Virus record (IMG/VR): IMGVR_UViG_3300037882_001652
Span: 1-21,606 of that record
From: a virus
DNA: 21,606 bases
Strand: one strand, 5' to 3'
In this document: positions 11,782 to 18,496 of the stretch, piece by piece
Numbering within the stretch: the first letter of the stretch is position 1
Layout of the letters: the number at the start of each line of letters is the position of its first letter
Notes under the pieces: model-generated
Database searches by the model: none
Told to the model about the DNA's origin: nothing
Seen by the model: the letters and a program-made list of their open reading frames with translations, nothing else
Program-made: the position numbers and the translations under genes

Positions 11782-11994
11782 TCATACAGATGGACTCTTT
11801 ACCTTCACGCCTATGATCGTCTTGTCAACCAAAACTTCTTCTTGCCACATATCGCACCAGATAAAAAGATGTTCGGTGACTACCTATTTCCGCAACTGGC
11901 ACCGCTCACAATGAACACAGAAGCGGCACTCAACCAACTCTCCACAAAGGCACAACTCTTCGCATTACAGGGCCGCGCCGGTGATGCTCAATAA
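11782..11994 (+). pseudogene. Possible 5'-truncated plus-strand gene fragment
   Basis: A plus-strand frame without a credible start reads protein-like from about 11782 (DRLVNQNFFLPHIAPDKK, then MNTEAALNQLSTKAQLFALQ) and stops at 11994 in the loop of the palindrome at 11950-12039. No minus-strand frame covers these 210 bases. Family unknown. Confidence 0.35.
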
Positions 11995-12039
11995 ACAAAA
12001 ACGGGTTGTCGCGGCTCCGGTAAATGCGAAGAGTTGTGC
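11950..12039 (-). other. attC-like palindrome of opposite polarity, or border hairpin
   Basis: Left arm 11950-11977 begins GCACAAC; right arm 12010-12039 ends GTTGTGC. The arms are complementary over 28 bases apart from bulges, and the extra T and A are on the right arm, so if it is an attC it points to the minus strand. Total length is 90 bases, the modal attC size here. It ends four bases before the stop of the phage gene at 12044, so it may instead be that operon's terminator, though no T run follows. Confidence 0.45.
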
Positions 12040-12043
12040 GAAC

Positions 12044-12319
12044 TCAGTCCGAGACAAAAGCCAGCAACAACATCAACTGAGATTCCGTTTTCGGCTGAAA
12101 TCGACGCGGCAGCACTTCACCATCCACATGCCAATTCCATTGGGAAAGATTACTCGTCGCTGGTGGTCCGCTCACCGTGACCGGACCACGCTGCATCCAG
12201 CCACAATGGGTCACGCGAAAACCAAGCCCTAGCAAAAACCGCTCAGACAAACGCCGCCCAAAACTGACAGGCACCATCGTCGGCTCCTTTTCTCGTTGCA
12301 ATTGAGCCGAAGCGATCAT
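12044..12319 (-). CDS. Unknown small phage protein
   Basis: 91 residues from the ATG at 12319, which overlaps the stop of the upstream gene (ATGA), so translation is coupled. A second start at 12277 lacks this coupling. The protein is rich in Arg and Trp (GFRVTHCGWMQRGPV, then LSQWNWHVDGEVLPRR) and ends in a hydrophobic strand. No family recognised. First phage gene to the right of the array. Confidence 0.7.
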   Translation of the reverse strand: MIASAQLQREKEPTMVPVSFGRRLSERFLLGLGFRVTHCGWMQRGPVTVSGPPATSNLSQWNWHVDGEVLPRRFQPKTESQLMLLLAFVSD

Positions 12320-12687
12320 CTCGCAACAACACCATCAAGAGCCTTTAATACATCCGCTAGCACTGACGGACCAGTGATCCCGTCGTACCTCAGTTGCATC
12401 GTCGCCATCTTCAGCAGCTTTCTCGCTGCAACAACATCATTCCTCAGTCGCAACGCATCAGACACACTCTGGATCAATGAATCCGGCTTGCCGTCCCACG
12501 TCACCCGTTGGCCTCGTAGCCACTCTGCTAAGCTCTCGGTTCTCTGAGTTGAATCGCCGCTGAACAGACTGCTGATTGCGGGATCATGGAACAGGTCGTC
12601 TGTGATAGCGGCTGACGCCTTCGCTCCGACGCGGAGGCCCAAGGCAAACAACTCAAGTGGACAAGGCTTCACGTCGCTCCTCCTCAT
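12316..12687 (-). CDS. Unknown helical phage protein
   Basis: 123 residues from the ATG at 12687, which lies within the last codons of the upstream gene; AGGG is just upstream. Largely helical (SLAEWLRGQRVTW, then DALRLRNDVVAARKLLKMA), with short turns. No motif recognised. The overlap with both neighbours places it in a compact early operon with SSB. Confidence 0.72.
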   Translation of the reverse strand: MRRSDVKPCPLELFALGLRVGAKASAAITDDLFHDPAISSLFSGDSTQRTESLAEWLRGQRVTWDGKPDSLIQSVSDALRLRNDVVAARKLLKMATMQLRYDGITGPSVLADVLKALDGVVAR

Positions 12688-12877
12688 CGCCCTGTGGAAC
12701 AAAATGAATCCCGGCCGCCAGTGTCGTATACGCAAACGGGCACTGCCACCTCGCACCGCACGGGCAACTCACGCTGTTCGTGCGGCGCAGTATCTTGCAT
12801 TGACGCATCTGAGCCGCTCGCCTTGATGGTGACTTGGATTGCTCGACGATCATTGGTCCGCTACCGCCGTCCCACAT
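12653..12877 (-). CDS. Small protein with possible zinc site
   Basis: 74 residues from the ATG at 12877, overlapping the upstream stop (TGATG). A basic N-terminal half (SKSPSRRAAQMRQCKILRR) precedes CPCGARWQC, a possible metal-binding knuckle, and an acidic-basic tail (QGDEEERREA). The frame is open further upstream to 13249, but that extension is antisense to nothing and overlaps two real genes, so the short form is preferred. Confidence 0.65.
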   Translation of the reverse strand: MWDGGSGPMIVEQSKSPSRRAAQMRQCKILRRTNSVSCPCGARWQCPFAYTTLAAGIHFVPQGDEEERREALST

Positions 12878-13095
12878 CACGAGTCCTCTGTCGCACCCAA
12901 CTCCACCTGAATCTGTCGAATCTCCTGCCGAAGCTGGTCGTCTAGTTCGCGGCCAGCCATCACAGCTACTCGCATCAATCCGCTTGTGTAACGCCCCGGT
13001 GAACAGGCCATCACTCCGCTGAAGACGGTCAGATACGCCGTCTTCAGGTCGCACAGACGACTCGCCTCGATCTCTGCCGCTGTTTGACTCGACAT
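12877..13095 (-). CDS. Unknown small helical protein
   Basis: 72 residues, ATG at 13095 with a strong GAGGAGG upstream. Helical throughout: an N-terminal helix (SSQTAAEIEASRLCDLKTAY) and a C-terminal charged helix (RELDDQLRQEIRQIQVEL). No family recognised. Lies directly downstream of ssb, 14 bases from its stop. Confidence 0.75.
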   Translation of the reverse strand: MSSQTAAEIEASRLCDLKTAYLTVFSGVMACSPGRYTSGLMRVAVMAGRELDDQLRQEIRQIQVELGATEDS

Positions 13096-13109
13096 GATCC
13101 CAAACCTCC

Positions 13110-13550
13110 TCAAAACGGAATCTCAATATTTGGATCAACTTCCCGCGAGCCGCCGAAACCGTTCGCGGCTTGCTCTGCTGCCGGAGCCTGCGAGTCGCTG
13201 CCACTGTACTGGCTCGGGCTTTGATCGGCTGAGTCCTTGCGACCGCCAATCAGCGTCACCCGCTCCGCCACGCAACTGATCTTCGACCGCTTGGCCCCCG
13301 TCGCCTTGTCATCCCAATTCTCTTGGCGGAGTCTTCCAGTGACTCCCAATTGAGTCCCCTTCGTGCCTGCGTACTGGCTGACGATCTCGGCTGTTTTTCC
13401 GAAGCAGCTAACGCTCAGAAACATCGTCGCCGGTGCCTGCTTCGCGCCAGTATCAACCGCCAAGTCGAACGCCACGACTTGATCGCCATTCGCCATCGAC
13501 CGCTGTTCGCAGTCCCGCGTCAATCGTCCTATCCCGCTCCAAGTGTTCAT
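13110..13550 (-). CDS. ssb: Single-stranded DNA-binding protein
   Basis: 146 residues with the SSB layout: N-terminal OB fold starting MNTWSGIGRLTRDCEQR, the strand VAFDLAVD, the TMFLSVSCFGKTAEIVSQY segment, KGTQLGVTGRLRQENWDD, and VAERVTLIGG. A Gln/Ser/Ala-rich linker follows, and the C-terminus DPNIEIPF has the acidic tip ending in Pro-Phe that recruits partner proteins. It binds ssDNA during phage replication and recombination. The start has GAGAGGAAGAG directly upstream. Confidence 0.96.
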   Translation of the reverse strand: MNTWSGIGRLTRDCEQRSMANGDQVVAFDLAVDTGAKQAPATMFLSVSCFGKTAEIVSQYAGTKGTQLGVTGRLRQENWDDKATGAKRSKISCVAERVTLIGGRKDSADQSPSQYSGSDSQAPAAEQAANGFGGSREVDPNIEIPF

Positions 13551-13562
13551 TCTCTTCCTCTC

Positions 13563-13697
13563 TCAGTTCAGTGAATCATACTTTGCAATTCCCCACACAA
13601 TCGCCCGTAGGCACCAGTACACGCCGTCCTCATGCAAGATCGTCATCTCGTGGTTGGCCACGTCTTTCGCGAATTGCTCTGCTGTTGGCTGGCTCAT
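13563..13697 (-). CDS. 44-residue phage protein
   Basis: ATG at 13697 with GAGGTGGAATTC upstream, TGA at 13563-13565. The product (MSQPTAEQFAKDVANHEMTI, then LHEDGVYWCLRA) resembles a very common class of tiny phage proteins with a FAxDVxxHExTxLHxDGxYR pattern. Function unknown. Thirteen bases separate it from ssb. Confidence 0.78.
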   Translation of the reverse strand: MSQPTAEQFAKDVANHEMTILHEDGVYWCLRAIVWGIAKYDSLN

Positions 13698-13914
13698 CTG
13701 AATTCCACCTCGTGTCGCTTTTCACCAGCAACATTGTCAGCCGCTCTTGTACCGCACGTCTGCGGCAGCGACCTATCCTGTGAACCTTACTCGGCTTCGC
13801 GATAGCTACTCGCTACTAGGGTCCGAGCTTTCTCTGGGGCACTTTCGCCATTCAAGAGCGGCTGACAATGTTGCTGGTCCACTCATACTTCCAACGCTTC
13901 CGGATGGCTTCGGA
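13698..13914. other. Intergenic region with long inverted repeat
   Basis: 217 bases without a gene on either strand. Almost all of it is occupied by a perfect inverted repeat and its loop, listed next. Confidence 0.7.
13724..13878. repeat. Perfect 26-bp inverted repeat with structured 103-base loop
   Basis: The arm at 13724-13749 (ACCAGCAACATTG, then TCAGCCGCTCTTG) is exactly complementary to 13853-13878. Inside are further hairpins: CCGCA/TGCGG at about 13752-13765, and CTCGG/CCGAG enclosing GCGA/TCGC. No flanking direct repeat is seen. It could be a structured non-coding RNA, an origin-related structure or a small non-autonomous element. Confidence 0.85.
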
Positions 13915-14286
13915 TCAAAACTGCTTGCCGCCGTGCATCCGTTCCCGCGTCTTGTTCATTGCAACCTTAGCGACAATCGCCTCAGCGACGCTCCAGCCCC
14001 TCGCAGCGGACATGTCCATGATCCGAATCACCACGTCAGCCAACTCGGCTTCCACGCCTGAAAACTGCGGAACCTTGTCGTCCGGTGGGTTGCCGTGACG
14101 CAACGCCTCCAGTGCCTCAGAAAGCTCGGAATGGCACAACGCGATCAACTCGCCGTTGTTTCTGTCGTTGTCCCACCAGCCCTTATCTATGGCCGTCTGG
14201 TGAACGCCTGAAGCCATGTCTCGCCACTCGCCAATGAATCTCTCGCCTATAGCCATTTCCGACTTACCTTCAACTCGCATTTTCAT
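13915..14286 (-). CDS. MazG-like nucleotide pyrophosphohydrolase
   Basis: 123 residues from the ATG at 14286, overlapping the upstream stop (ATGA); a start at 14256 is also possible. The all-alpha NTP-PPase pattern is clear: ELIALCHSELSEALEALRHG with metal-binding E54xxE57, and ELADVVIRIMD with E81xxD84. These enzymes hydrolyse (d)NTPs to monophosphates; in phages MazG proteins affect nucleotide pools and host stress signalling. The end GKQF is adjacent to the long inverted repeat. Confidence 0.92.
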   Translation of the reverse strand: MKMRVEGKSEMAIGERFIGEWRDMASGVHQTAIDKGWWDNDRNNGELIALCHSELSEALEALRHGNPPDDKVPQFSGVEAELADVVIRIMDMSAARGWSVAEAIVAKVAMNKTRERMHGGKQF

Positions 14287-14528
14287 CCCTTTTTTGTAAA
14301 AGCCCTAACCTTTATCTTCCCGCTCCGCACATCATCGGCCATGCAGTCAAACAAGTCAGCCATAACTGACGCAATAGCTTTGTTGTTCCGCTTGGCCTTG
14401 CTGTTGCCAGCTATGGCCAGTCGCCTCAGTTTTTCAATAATCTCAGTTGGCGGAATCGGATCACTCTTGTCCGACCAGTAGTCGAACCATTGGTTGATTA
14501 CGTATTCATTGACCTCATCAACGATCAT
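14283..14528 (-). CDS. Unknown helical phage protein
   Basis: 81 residues from the ATG at 14528, with AGGAGCGAC upstream. A longer frame to 14705 is rejected because it would overlap a good gene without a start signal. Helical, acidic N-terminus (MIVDEVNEYVINQWFDYWSD), then RRLAIAGNSKAKRNNKA and a basic end. It is coupled to the MazG-like gene by ATGA. No family recognised. Confidence 0.72.
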   Translation of the reverse strand: MIVDEVNEYVINQWFDYWSDKSDPIPPTEIIEKLRRLAIAGNSKAKRNNKAIASVMADLFDCMADDVRSGKIKVRAFTKKG

Positions 14529-14572
14529 GTCGCTCCTAACGTCGTTCGGGCGTGTTGGATCACCGGGGATTC

Positions 14573-14782
14573 TCAGTTGATTGAAGGAATCGCAGGCAAC
14601 CGTATGTGTCCTCGCTCTTCCATGTCCTGCCTGATGTCTTCGAGTTGTGTGTTGACGAACTCTGCAAGATCGCAAACCTCTTCCATCGTGAGTCCGTGAC
14701 CGCACGCGATGTTGTTCTCGATGCGCTCGAGGTCTTCTTGTGCTGTCAGTATGTTTGCGGCGATCTGCTTATCTGTCATCAT
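14573..14782 (-). CDS. Small helical phage protein
   Basis: 69 residues from paired ATGs at 14782 and 14779, overlapping the helicase stop (ATGATGA). An amphipathic helical hairpin is likely: KQIAANILTAQEDLERIENN and then EEVCDLAEFVNTQLEDIRQD. Acidic. No family recognised; position suggests a helicase-associated or host-takeover factor, without further support. Confidence 0.72.
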   Translation of the reverse strand: MMTDKQIAANILTAQEDLERIENNIACGHGLTMEEVCDLAEFVNTQLEDIRQDMEERGHIRLPAIPSIN

Positions 14783-16404
14783 TGGCCCTTCTGAATCAGT
14801 TCGTGAGCGGAAACATCTTTTACCTTACGCGACCAGTCGAGTTTGGACTGCGGCATCAACGGCAAATCCATCGGCGGCCAGTAGTGGTTCTCGTATTTGA
14901 AAAGCCCGCGAATCTGCTTGAACGACATTGCATTCTTTGCATTCTTGCAACGGAAGTAACACTGCTCCCATAACTTGGCCGTGTCAGCCTTCATTTTCAC
15001 ATGCCGCTTCGGAAACACGTCGCCGTCAACCGGCTTGAGCTTGCCGTCCTCTTGGATGACTTGCCTTGTGGACTTCGTATGTTGATGCCCGCAACCGGGG
15101 CACTTCGGCCCGCTCTTGCGAATCATCCCACAAGCCGGGCATGTGATCGGTTCCGGCTCTTGGCATTCTGGGTCGCGTAGCTTGTCGAGCCGATCCGCCG
15201 TGATCTTGTCCGCGTCCTTGTGGAAGTAGGTTCTCCAGTCGTCATCGCGGTCGAGGTTTGGCGAGCCGTGCATTCGGATCGCTCCCCCGTGGTCGATAAT
15301 CGTAGCCCGTGTTTTGCCGGTCGATGGTGACGCCCTGAGAACGCGACCGACAGTCTGAATGTATGACAGCAACGAAGCTACCGGCGTTGCCAGCGACAGG
15401 CATTCGATCCACGGTAGGTCAATCGCTTCGCGAAGAACGAAGCGGTTCCAAATCATCGGGATTTCACCGGCCTTTGATCGTGCGAAGATTTCGTCGCGGT
15501 CTGCCTGCTCGGTCGTGTTGTAAAACTCGCCGTCAACGTAGATGCCGTCGCTTGCGATGTGAGCGGCGTTGATGCCTCGCCGATGGAAGTCCTTCGCCAG
15601 TCCGAGCGACTCAGCCACACCGGGAGCGAAGCCGAGAGACGCCTTGCAGTCCTTGTTGAGTTCTTTCCACGAGCCATAGACCTCGGCCACAACGTGCTGA
15701 CTCCAAATGGCCTTAACCTTGTCCTCAAGCTCCGCCTGCGACATCACGCCCGTCTTCGTGCGTCGGACCTTCCAGATGTCGAACGAAGCCGGTTCATAGC
15801 AGTAGGCTGGAACCAGCGCCCCACACGCCCTCAGTTGCGTATTGTTCCCGGCAACGATCAACTCGTCGCAGATGTGCGAGACCCCGAGCGGCGTCGCTGT
15901 GACGCCGATGATGATCGCGTCGTATTTTTCGCGGTACTCCCTGACGATGGCCGCCATTGTCTCACCACACGCCATGTGGAGTTCATCGATAATCACGACC
16001 TGAGCCGGGAAGAGCGAGTGCGCAGAGTGCGCTTCGGCTTCCGTCTTTGCCCGCTTCATCGCCCGTTCGCGTTTCTTCAAAACTCGATGCAATTCCGTCT
16101 GAACTGAACACACCTGAACCGGAGCGTTGTGGTCAGTCCAAGATTCAAAGTTCGCCGCCCTGATGCCGAGATGAATCCCCGCTTCGTTCAGCCCGCGACT
16201 CAATTGACTCGTGAGCAACTTGCGGTTGGTGAACACGGCACACTGCCAGCCCCGCGCGACGAACTCCTCCAATAGCAACTCGACGATCATTGACTTGCCG
16301 CCGCCCGTGGGAGACGTGACACAAAACGACCTCACGCCGCTGGCAATCAGGCGAAGCGACTCGCTCACTCCGAAGGCTTGATGTTCTCGCGGTTGGTGTC
16401 TCAT
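14779..16404 (-). CDS. SF2 DNA helicase (DEAD/DEAH-like) with zinc ribbon
   Basis: 541 residues from the ATG at 16404, overlapping the stop of the ParB-like gene (ATGA). Motifs: Walker A SPTGGGKS (31-38), motif II DELH (140-143), motif III VTATPLG (about 170), and the C-terminal RecA-like lobe with QTVGRVLRAS (motif VI). After it a zinc ribbon, CPACGMIRKSGPKCPGCG. This arrangement is that of phage-type helicases related to UvsW/RadD-like proteins, which unwind branched DNA in replication or recombination. The frame extends to 16470, but the coupled start is preferred. Confidence 0.95.
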   Translation of the reverse strand: MRHQPREHQAFGVSESLRLIASGVRSFCVTSPTGGGKSMIVELLLEEFVARGWQCAVFTNRKLLTSQLSRGLNEAGIHLGIRAANFESWTDHNAPVQVCSVQTELHRVLKKRERAMKRAKTEAEAHSAHSLFPAQVVIIDELHMACGETMAAIVREYREKYDAIIIGVTATPLGVSHICDELIVAGNNTQLRACGALVPAYCYEPASFDIWKVRRTKTGVMSQAELEDKVKAIWSQHVVAEVYGSWKELNKDCKASLGFAPGVAESLGLAKDFHRRGINAAHIASDGIYVDGEFYNTTEQADRDEIFARSKAGEIPMIWNRFVLREAIDLPWIECLSLATPVASLLSYIQTVGRVLRASPSTGKTRATIIDHGGAIRMHGSPNLDRDDDWRTYFHKDADKITADRLDKLRDPECQEPEPITCPACGMIRKSGPKCPGCGHQHTKSTRQVIQEDGKLKPVDGDVFPKRHVKMKADTAKLWEQCYFRCKNAKNAMSFKQIRGLFKYENHYWPPMDLPLMPQSKLDWSRKVKDVSAHELIQKGQ

Positions 16405-17327
16405 GGGTAATCCACCTGTTTCTTCGTCGCGATCCACGCCGTCTCGATCACTCCGGCCCCTTGCAAGCACGGATCAAGCGTGTCGCCAAACTTACGGAGT
16501 AGGTTGGCAAACTTGGCGTGACGATTTGCAAACGCGGGCGAGGTCTTTTTCTTCTGGTCGATGGCGACGAATAACTCTCCCGCGAACTTCTCGACCTGCG
16601 ATAGTAGCCCCGTCAGTTTGGCCGTCAGCCGGTCGATGTCCTTGGAGTGCTGTTGATCCTCAGTCGGCGGCAGAGATGCGGGGGCGATGACTTCCGCCAC
16701 CTTGCGAACAGCGGCAGCGATGGTCCCTTTGTTGAGCGTGTCGCGGACTTCGGCCGCAGCTTCCGAGTTGCCTTCCGACTCCAGTTTGTCGGCGGCATGA
16801 ACGACCGCAATGGCCTTCTCGGCGGTGCTTACTTTCAGTCCGACTTCCGCCGCCGCCTTGTCTCTCGATTTCGTGTTTTCGCCTATGTTTTCCCGTTGTG
16901 TTTTTTCTGACACATCGGGGTCTGGCGTCTTTCCGCCACGCTTCAGGGTTGCGTTTCGCTTGCGTTCACCGATGGCCGTTTCGATCCGTTTGAGTTCCTC
17001 GTACATCCTCGCGCGTTCTTCGATTGTGGTTTCGTTCCGCACGTTGTCGAGAATCAACCGTCTCTCAAACTCAAGTTGATCTTCGCACTCCCATTCGATG
17101 CACGGGACAACCTTTAGCTTCAAATCCTTGGCCATGTACCAGCGCCTGCGCCCGCACACGATGAAGTCGTTTAGCTCGGGCAGAGACGACTTACAGATCG
17201 TCAGCGGAGATTGAATCCCGTCGCTGCGAATACTGGCCTTGAAGTCCTCGTCTATGTGTTCCCTATAAATCAGGATGTTCAGGGAGTGAACTTTAAGCTC
17301 ACTTGTATTTCGTTGGATCACCGTCAT
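16401..17327 (-). CDS. ParB/Srx-domain protein
   Basis: 308 residues, ATG at 17327 after AGGAAAAC. N-terminal ParB-like domain: a strand (LKVHSLNILIYREHIDEDF), a helix and IQSPLTICKS, then FIVCGRRRWYMAKDL with the GxRR nucleotide-binding motif at 59-62, and a helical HTH-like part. The middle is charged and low-complexity (GERKRNATLKRGGKTPDPD), followed by helical and coiled-coil segments. In phages such proteins act as CTP/NTP-binding DNA clamps or transcription-type regulators rather than in partition; no ParA partner is in the window. First gene after a terminator. Confidence 0.87.
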   Translation of the reverse strand: MTVIQRNTSELKVHSLNILIYREHIDEDFKASIRSDGIQSPLTICKSSLPELNDFIVCGRRRWYMAKDLKLKVVPCIEWECEDQLEFERRLILDNVRNETTIEERARMYEELKRIETAIGERKRNATLKRGGKTPDPDVSEKTQRENIGENTKSRDKAAAEVGLKVSTAEKAIAVVHAADKLESEGNSEAAAEVRDTLNKGTIAAAVRKVAEVIAPASLPPTEDQQHSKDIDRLTAKLTGLLSQVEKFAGELFVAIDQKKKTSPAFANRHAKFANLLRKFGDTLDPCLQGAGVIETAWIATKKQVDYP

Positions 17328-17345
17328 TCGTTTTCCTCAGTATCT

Positions 17346-17391
17346 AAAAAAGGCCCAACTCCCCAATCATGCGACGATTGAGGGGCGGGCC
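17346..17391 (-). terminator. Rho-independent terminator upstream of the ParB-like gene
   Basis: On the minus strand GGCCC..CCCCTCAATC pairs with GATTGGGGAG..GGGCC around a seven-base loop, followed by TTTTTT at 17351-17346. The ParB-like start is only 18 bases beyond the T run. It ends the right-hand operon or acts as an attenuator. Confidence 0.85.
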
Positions 17392-17399
17392 GAATGCCC

Positions 17400-17416
17400 A
17401 AGCGGTTTCCCGCTCG
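17400..17416 (-). promoter_or_regulatory. Small GAAA-loop hairpin in the parB leader
   Basis: On the minus strand AGCGG-GAAA-CCGCT forms a five-base-pair GNRA-type hairpin, ahead of the terminator. Together with the terminator it fills the 135-base intergenic leader, suggesting an attenuation-type control region. Role is inferred. Confidence 0.4.
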
Positions 17417-17462
17417 GTCGAACAGTTTTTTGAGTGAACACCGTCGCATGGTTTTCACGTCG

Positions 17463-17744
17463 TCACTTCGCACCAGCGTCGCCGTCAGATATCAAAGGCT
17501 GTGTCGTTCGCAAGCGACGCATCACTACCATTTCTCTCAGCCACATCGACTCGTCAACTGAATCAAATTCCGAATCTAGGTATCCGTTTGAGATTCGGAG
17601 CCATTCGAGGTTCTCGGCTTTGAGTGCGTCCAGTTCGTCAAGAACCTCGGCAATGTCCTCGGATCGAAATGGTCGCGACTCTGTTTTGACCATCTCCCTC
17701 AGCCGCTCGCTTGCTTCACTCATTTCGATATCCAATTGAATCAC
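17463..17744 (-). CDS. Small coiled-coil protein
   Basis: 93 residues from a GTG at 17744 that overlaps the upstream stop (GTGA); an ATG at 17723 is the alternative. Acidic and heptad-rich (MSEASERLREMVKTES, then IAEVLDELDALKAENLEWL). No catalytic motif. Last gene of the right-hand operon before the terminator; role unknown. Confidence 0.75.
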   Translation of the reverse strand: MIQLDIEMSEASERLREMVKTESRPFRSEDIAEVLDELDALKAENLEWLRISNGYLDSEFDSVDESMWLREMVVMRRLRTTQPLISDGDAGAK

Positions 17745-18496
17745 ACCAACGCTCCTCTTGCTGGCGGCTCAGCAGCAGCAGGTACAACTAGATTTGCAAT
17801 CCTCGCCTTCGCCGAATCAGCCAGCGCCACCAGCGCAGATCGCTGTTCCGCTGTCAGCTTGCTCGACAGCTTGGAGAACGTCGCACGGCAGGCATCCATT
17901 CCTGCTGCATCGGTGACGGCACCCATTGCACTACCTAACGCCACGACCTCGGTTTCGATCACCATTTTCTGTCGCAGGTCTTCGAGTTCCTTGGAGTTGG
18001 CTTTTGGCTCGGCTGGCGGAGGCAACGTGGCCGCGTCGGTGAATGCGTTCGCGGCATACCACTCGTCATCCACCTTCCGCCCCATCTGCTCCATCACGCG
18101 CCCAAGATGAATCGCATGGTCCGACCAGATTCGTAATGCGGGAATGTCAGACTTCGTTTTTCGATCTCGAATGAGACGCACGACGAGTTGAATCTTTTTC
18201 CCGGCCCACTTCGACGGACTGCCTTCCCCTGTCACCATGCACAACATCGACTCATTTGTGCGGTTCATCCCGAACACGTAGCCGGGAGCTTCGATGAACT
18301 CCAATCCCGGCCCGTAAGCCGTAGCATCGTCGCCAGCCTTCGCCCCCATGACCTTGAACGTACAGTTGTGAACGACTTCCTTAATCGTCCAAGTCACGGC
18401 TACGAACTTGCCGCCGTGGAATAAATGCTCGCTCCGAAGATACCTTTCCTTGGCATAGATGCGACGACGATCAAAGCTCGATTGTTGTTGACTCAT
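17741..18496 (-). CDS. OB-fold-like phage DNA-binding protein
   Basis: 251 residues from the ATG at 18496, which lies within the last 26 bases of the exonuclease gene. The N-terminal part (RYLRSEHLFHGG, TWTIKEVV, GYVFGMNRTNESML, WAGKKIQLVVRLI, ALRIW) follows the pattern of a widespread phage protein found beside exonucleases and annealing proteins, with an alternating strand structure like an OB fold. The C-terminal half is helical and Ala-rich (KELEDLRQKMVIETEVVAL). I infer a ssDNA-binding or recombination-accessory role; family name uncertain. Confidence 0.72.
   Translation of the reverse strand: MSQQQSSFDRRRIYAKERYLRSEHLFHGGKFVAVTWTIKEVVHNCTFKVMGAKAGDDATAYGPGLEFIEAPGYVFGMNRTNESMLCMVTGEGSPSKWAGKKIQLVVRLIRDRKTKSDIPALRIWSDHAIHLGRVMEQMGRKVDDEWYAANAFTDAATLPPPAEPKANSKELEDLRQKMVIETEVVALGSAMGAVTDAAGMDACRATFSKLSSKLTAEQRSALVALADSAKARIANLVVPAAAEPPARGALV

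Noticed and set aside
12878-13249. Upstream extension of the gene at 12653-12877
   Set aside because: It overlaps the gene at 12877-13095 (with strong GAGGAGG) and part of ssb; the coupled TGATG start explains the gene better.
13750-13852. A tRNA or ribozyme in the loop of the inverted repeat
   Set aside because: No cloverleaf with CCA-type acceptor or T-loop consensus and no hammerhead core (CUGANGA/GAAA) could be assembled on either strand.
13724-13878. The 26-bp inverted repeat as another attC
   Set aside because: The outer bases give AAC..GTT, but the arms are perfectly symmetric with no extra bases or unpaired spacer, and the loop is much larger than elsewhere; not scored as attC.
14529-14705. 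Upstream extension of the gene at 14283-14528
   Set aside because: Arg/His-rich shadow of the small gene at 14573-14782; a good AGGAG site precedes the ATG at 14528.
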